From Strongylocentrotus droebachiensis (Eukaryota; Echinodermata; Echinoidea; Camarodonta; Strongylocentrotidae), in NCBI GenBank assembly GCA_035222895.1, contig JAVYIG010002366.1, forward strand, positions 62,001 to 126,000: a DNA stretch of 64,000 bases. The letters are read 5' to 3'. Position numbers and translations under genes: made by a program. Positions 62,201-64,000 of this stretch are shown piece after piece. Below the pieces are notes generated by a model. That model was given only the letters and a program-made list of their open reading frames with translations, searched no databases and had not been told where the DNA came from. Within the stretch, counting starts at the first letter, position 1. Each line of letters opens with the position of its first letter.

Positions 62201-64000
62201 ATTGAGAGTATTCAATTCTTCCACTTTGATGGTTATCACTTTTCATGCTAAAATATGAGATTACATTCTTTTGTAATACATACATTTTTATACATATCTG
62301 TTGGGAGACACAAGTGCTGTAAATGTTATGTTTCATAAATTTCCTTTTTCAAGAGATCTTTCATTCATTGTTTCATTGCAGGGTTATCTCCTCTCTTACA
62401 ACACTTAGAAATTGATTTTCAATGATGATTATATTAAATGTTGAATAATAGATTAAACTTGTAAAACCCAGAAATCTGTTATACAAATATTACTTACATA
62501 GTGTCTGTCTGATTGCTGATGTATGCCTCAATCCATCTAGATGTCCTAAGATCTGTATAGGTGTGGGGTAGTTCTGCTTGGCTGTTTGTCTGTGAAAGAA
62601 ATTACAAGTAATAAAGTATTTACAGAATCAAATAAGATATCTCCAAGTTTTATAGGTGACAGGTGTATCTAGAGCTATGAAACTCAACTACATCTCCTTT
62701 TTTACCAAGATTTTTTTGCCCCAAAACCTGTGATTGGCATTTCAATGTGTGATCATCAAAGAAAATTGCAATTTATTTGTTTTTCCTGCTGATTTCAAAG
62801 TCAGCTTTGATCCTCTATAGACAAAAGTATGTAGTAATATAATAAAGAACGATGGAAAGGAACAAAAGGAGGAACTCCCAAAGAAGCTAAAAATTTAAAG
62901 CAAATATGCTTCTTATGAGCGAATCTTAAATAATTTTGTTCAGCACTTCATGCTCTGTCGATCCAATAGTACATCCTATCACAAAAACAATCTACAACAT
63001 CGATTGCATAAAAGCAACTCACTTCTGTCGTATCCTCTTGGCTGCATTTGCAGCTCTGATCATGATGGACTTGAAGACATCCGCCAGGTGTGGCTCGTCC
63101 TGCGAAGCCCAGTGACTTAAGATGGACGTCGTCAATCTATCGGTCACGTCGACCTTCCTACTCAAGAGGGGTTTCAGAAACTCTTGGGTTGCACTGGGGG
63201 GATGAGAAGAGGATGGGAAATGGGAAATGGAAAATGAGAATTGGTTGGAGAGGAAATTGATACTGATGCTTTCAAGAAATAGTAATTGTCATTTGACTGT
63301 CACCGTTGACTGACTCTGAACTAAATTTCAGAAGTTTGGAAGTGTTACATTTCATACCAGTAATACCAAGCGAGTTTTCATGTTGCATGGTAATACAGTG
63401 GTTTTCTATGATGACGTAAGTGTTAAATGTTTCTATTTTTCTGTATCAATTATCTTACAACACGCAGCTCAGTGAATATACGTAAGCATTTACATGTCAT
63501 AATTTTTTTTTTTTTAAAGCTGCAGTGAACCACTTCATAAGCTAACGCATGCCAGCTATTCTCCACTCCTGACGACGGATAGTCCAACCAATTCGAAACG
63601 TCGAGCCACTCCCGCCACCCATCCTCTCCAAGCACTATAGTTCTCCTTAGAACTATAAGCTAAGAAAGATAACCAACAGTCTTTTTCAAGACTACACCAA
63701 CAGTCCTTTTCAGGACTACACACCCTCAAGAAGTTTACAGAGAGTCCTTTTCAGGACTTCTCAATCCCCCCTCTCTCTCACATGGTGCATCCGCAAGCAT
63801 ACTGTAAAACAATTGTTATAGTACAGCTGCTATTTAACTATACTCTACTGCACTGTGATGAAAACAAAGCTCCTGTATCATATCAATATAAAGCCATAAA
63901 CTGTATCAAATTAATCTCACATAAATAAGAAATATAAGAGTTATTTACTTTTCCAGCTTGAGCATCAACAGCATATTTGCTAGTGCCTCCGGGTGTTCTG
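59268..64000 (-). CDS. INTS3: INTS3 (Integrator subunit 3 / SOSS-A), C-terminal part
   Basis: Coding exons in transcript order: 63949-64000 (cut by the edge), 63023-63193, 62498-62589, 62049-62121, 60853-61000, 59268-59345 (stop TGA 59268-59270); about 204 codons, all phases agree. Reads EHPEALANMLLMLKLE, RLTTSILSHWASQDE, PTPIQILGHLDGL, FFSQEPLLQGLQQFQHVC, KYSDLFALVDDFED, then an Arg/Ser tail and SSSSEDEE...KKRKK ending NSDSD. This is the C-terminal helical region and acidic/basic tail of INTS3. Family role: Integrator RNA-processing complex in the nucleus, and with SSB proteins the SOSS complex in double-strand break repair. The 62121 acceptor was chosen by phase (the AG five bases further downstream would shift the frame). 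Confidence 0.92.
59747..60576 (+). mobile_element. element with 150-bp internal repeats, copy 2
   Basis: Same ends as 14712-15666: ACTAGATGGAATTCGACTG with the perfect palindrome CGACTGCGCGCAGTCG, and the right hairpin ATGCCTCCG/CGGAGGCAT. ATACATAATG recurs at 60035, 60178 and 60328 (spacings 143 and 150), one unit fewer than copy 1. It lies in an INTS3 intron. Confidence 0.85.
61165..61332 (-). mobile_element. element with 150-bp repeats, truncated reverse copy
   Basis: Reverse complement of the right end only: hairpin, GTACGT-rich linker, AAACGGGACGTACAG, and the first part of a unit to GCTCTGCAAGATACATACAT. No internal repeats. Confidence 0.85.
61493..61790 (+). mobile_element. SINE with degraded tRNA-like head
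   Basis: GGAGGTGTCGTGGACTTGTG, CACATGGTTCACGTTTTGAG (decayed B box), GCGGCACTAATGTCCTTTG, GCCACCTTCCACCCGGGTG, then GGGTAATGATATGGTTG and GGGTAAACAAGACATATC. Related to family A in the front half and to 57843-58015 in the back half. Confidence 0.75.
61850..62025. mobile_element. MITE with AACATAAAACTTA / TAAGTTTTATGCAACAGGTCCC ends
   Basis: Left GGAAACATAAAACTTATCAT, right GGTAAGTTTTATGCAACAGG. It is nested with further inverted ATTGATGGTAAC/GTTACCATTAAT words. It ends 24 bases before an INTS3 donor. Confidence 0.6.
63570..63812. mobile_element. element with histone-like hairpins, copy 2 (partial)
   Basis: Shares GACGACGGATA, ATTCGAAACGTCGAGCC, TTAGAACTATAAGCT and the right end CTCTCTCACATGGTGCA with 19927-20213. 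It has three hairpins at 63678-63693, 63702-63717 and 63743-63758, more than copy 1 in this half. The left inverted end is absent. Confidence 0.75.

Overview
This window is eukaryotic genomic DNA, AT-rich, with short exons in long, repeat-filled introns. Tens of miniature inverted-repeat elements, tRNA-headed SINEs and LINE fragments crowd the spaces between exons. The gene set and the style of repeats (gene-internal MITEs with GGGCCC...TTTCATGAAAC ends, tRNA-SINEs, an RTE-like LINE) suggest a marine invertebrate, most likely a deuterostome such as an echinoderm. The species cannot be fixed from the sequence alone. I see no bacterial operon, CRISPR array, viral genome or toxin gene.

Layout. 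(1) Positions 2-1791: 3' part of an L1/Tx1-like LINE on the + strand. (2) 2359-31564, minus strand: a nearly complete YTHDC2 orthologue, rebuilt as 30 coding exons whose splice phases all agree (about 1,272 codons). It covers R3H, the DEAH-type helicase core split by ankyrin repeats, the helicase-associated/OB region and a Gly/Arg/Gln-rich tail. The C-terminal YTH domain lies off the left edge. Its introns hold an intact-frame RTE-like retrotransposon nested in a SINE, several MITE families, minisatellites, and partial tandem copies of its own exons. (3) 31565-41000: upstream region with a probable 5' UTR exon, a 2-kb foldback structure, a candidate hAT-like element and an 800-bp polypyrimidine tract. 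(4) 41624-46570, minus: a ZNF474-like gene with eight C2HC zinc fingers in four paired modules. (5) 46631-49007, plus: NUDT15, arranged head to head with the ZNF474-like gene. (6) 52614-55480, minus: MRPS16. (7) 59268-64000, minus: the 3' end of INTS3, running off the right edge.

The genes do not form one pathway. They cover germline/meiotic RNA regulation (YTHDC2), a zinc-finger protein of unknown function, nucleotide-pool cleaning (NUDT15), mitochondrial translation (MRPS16) and snRNA processing/DNA repair (INTS3).

The most interesting signals are architectural. Five YTHDC2 exons have degraded partial copies next to them that cross the splice junction. One MITE sits four bases inside a 5' splice site. 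A roughly 950-bp repeat is built of 150-bp units that each carry direct repeats of the nuclear-receptor half-site TGACCT. Another element carries hairpins closely resembling the histone mRNA 3' stem-loop.
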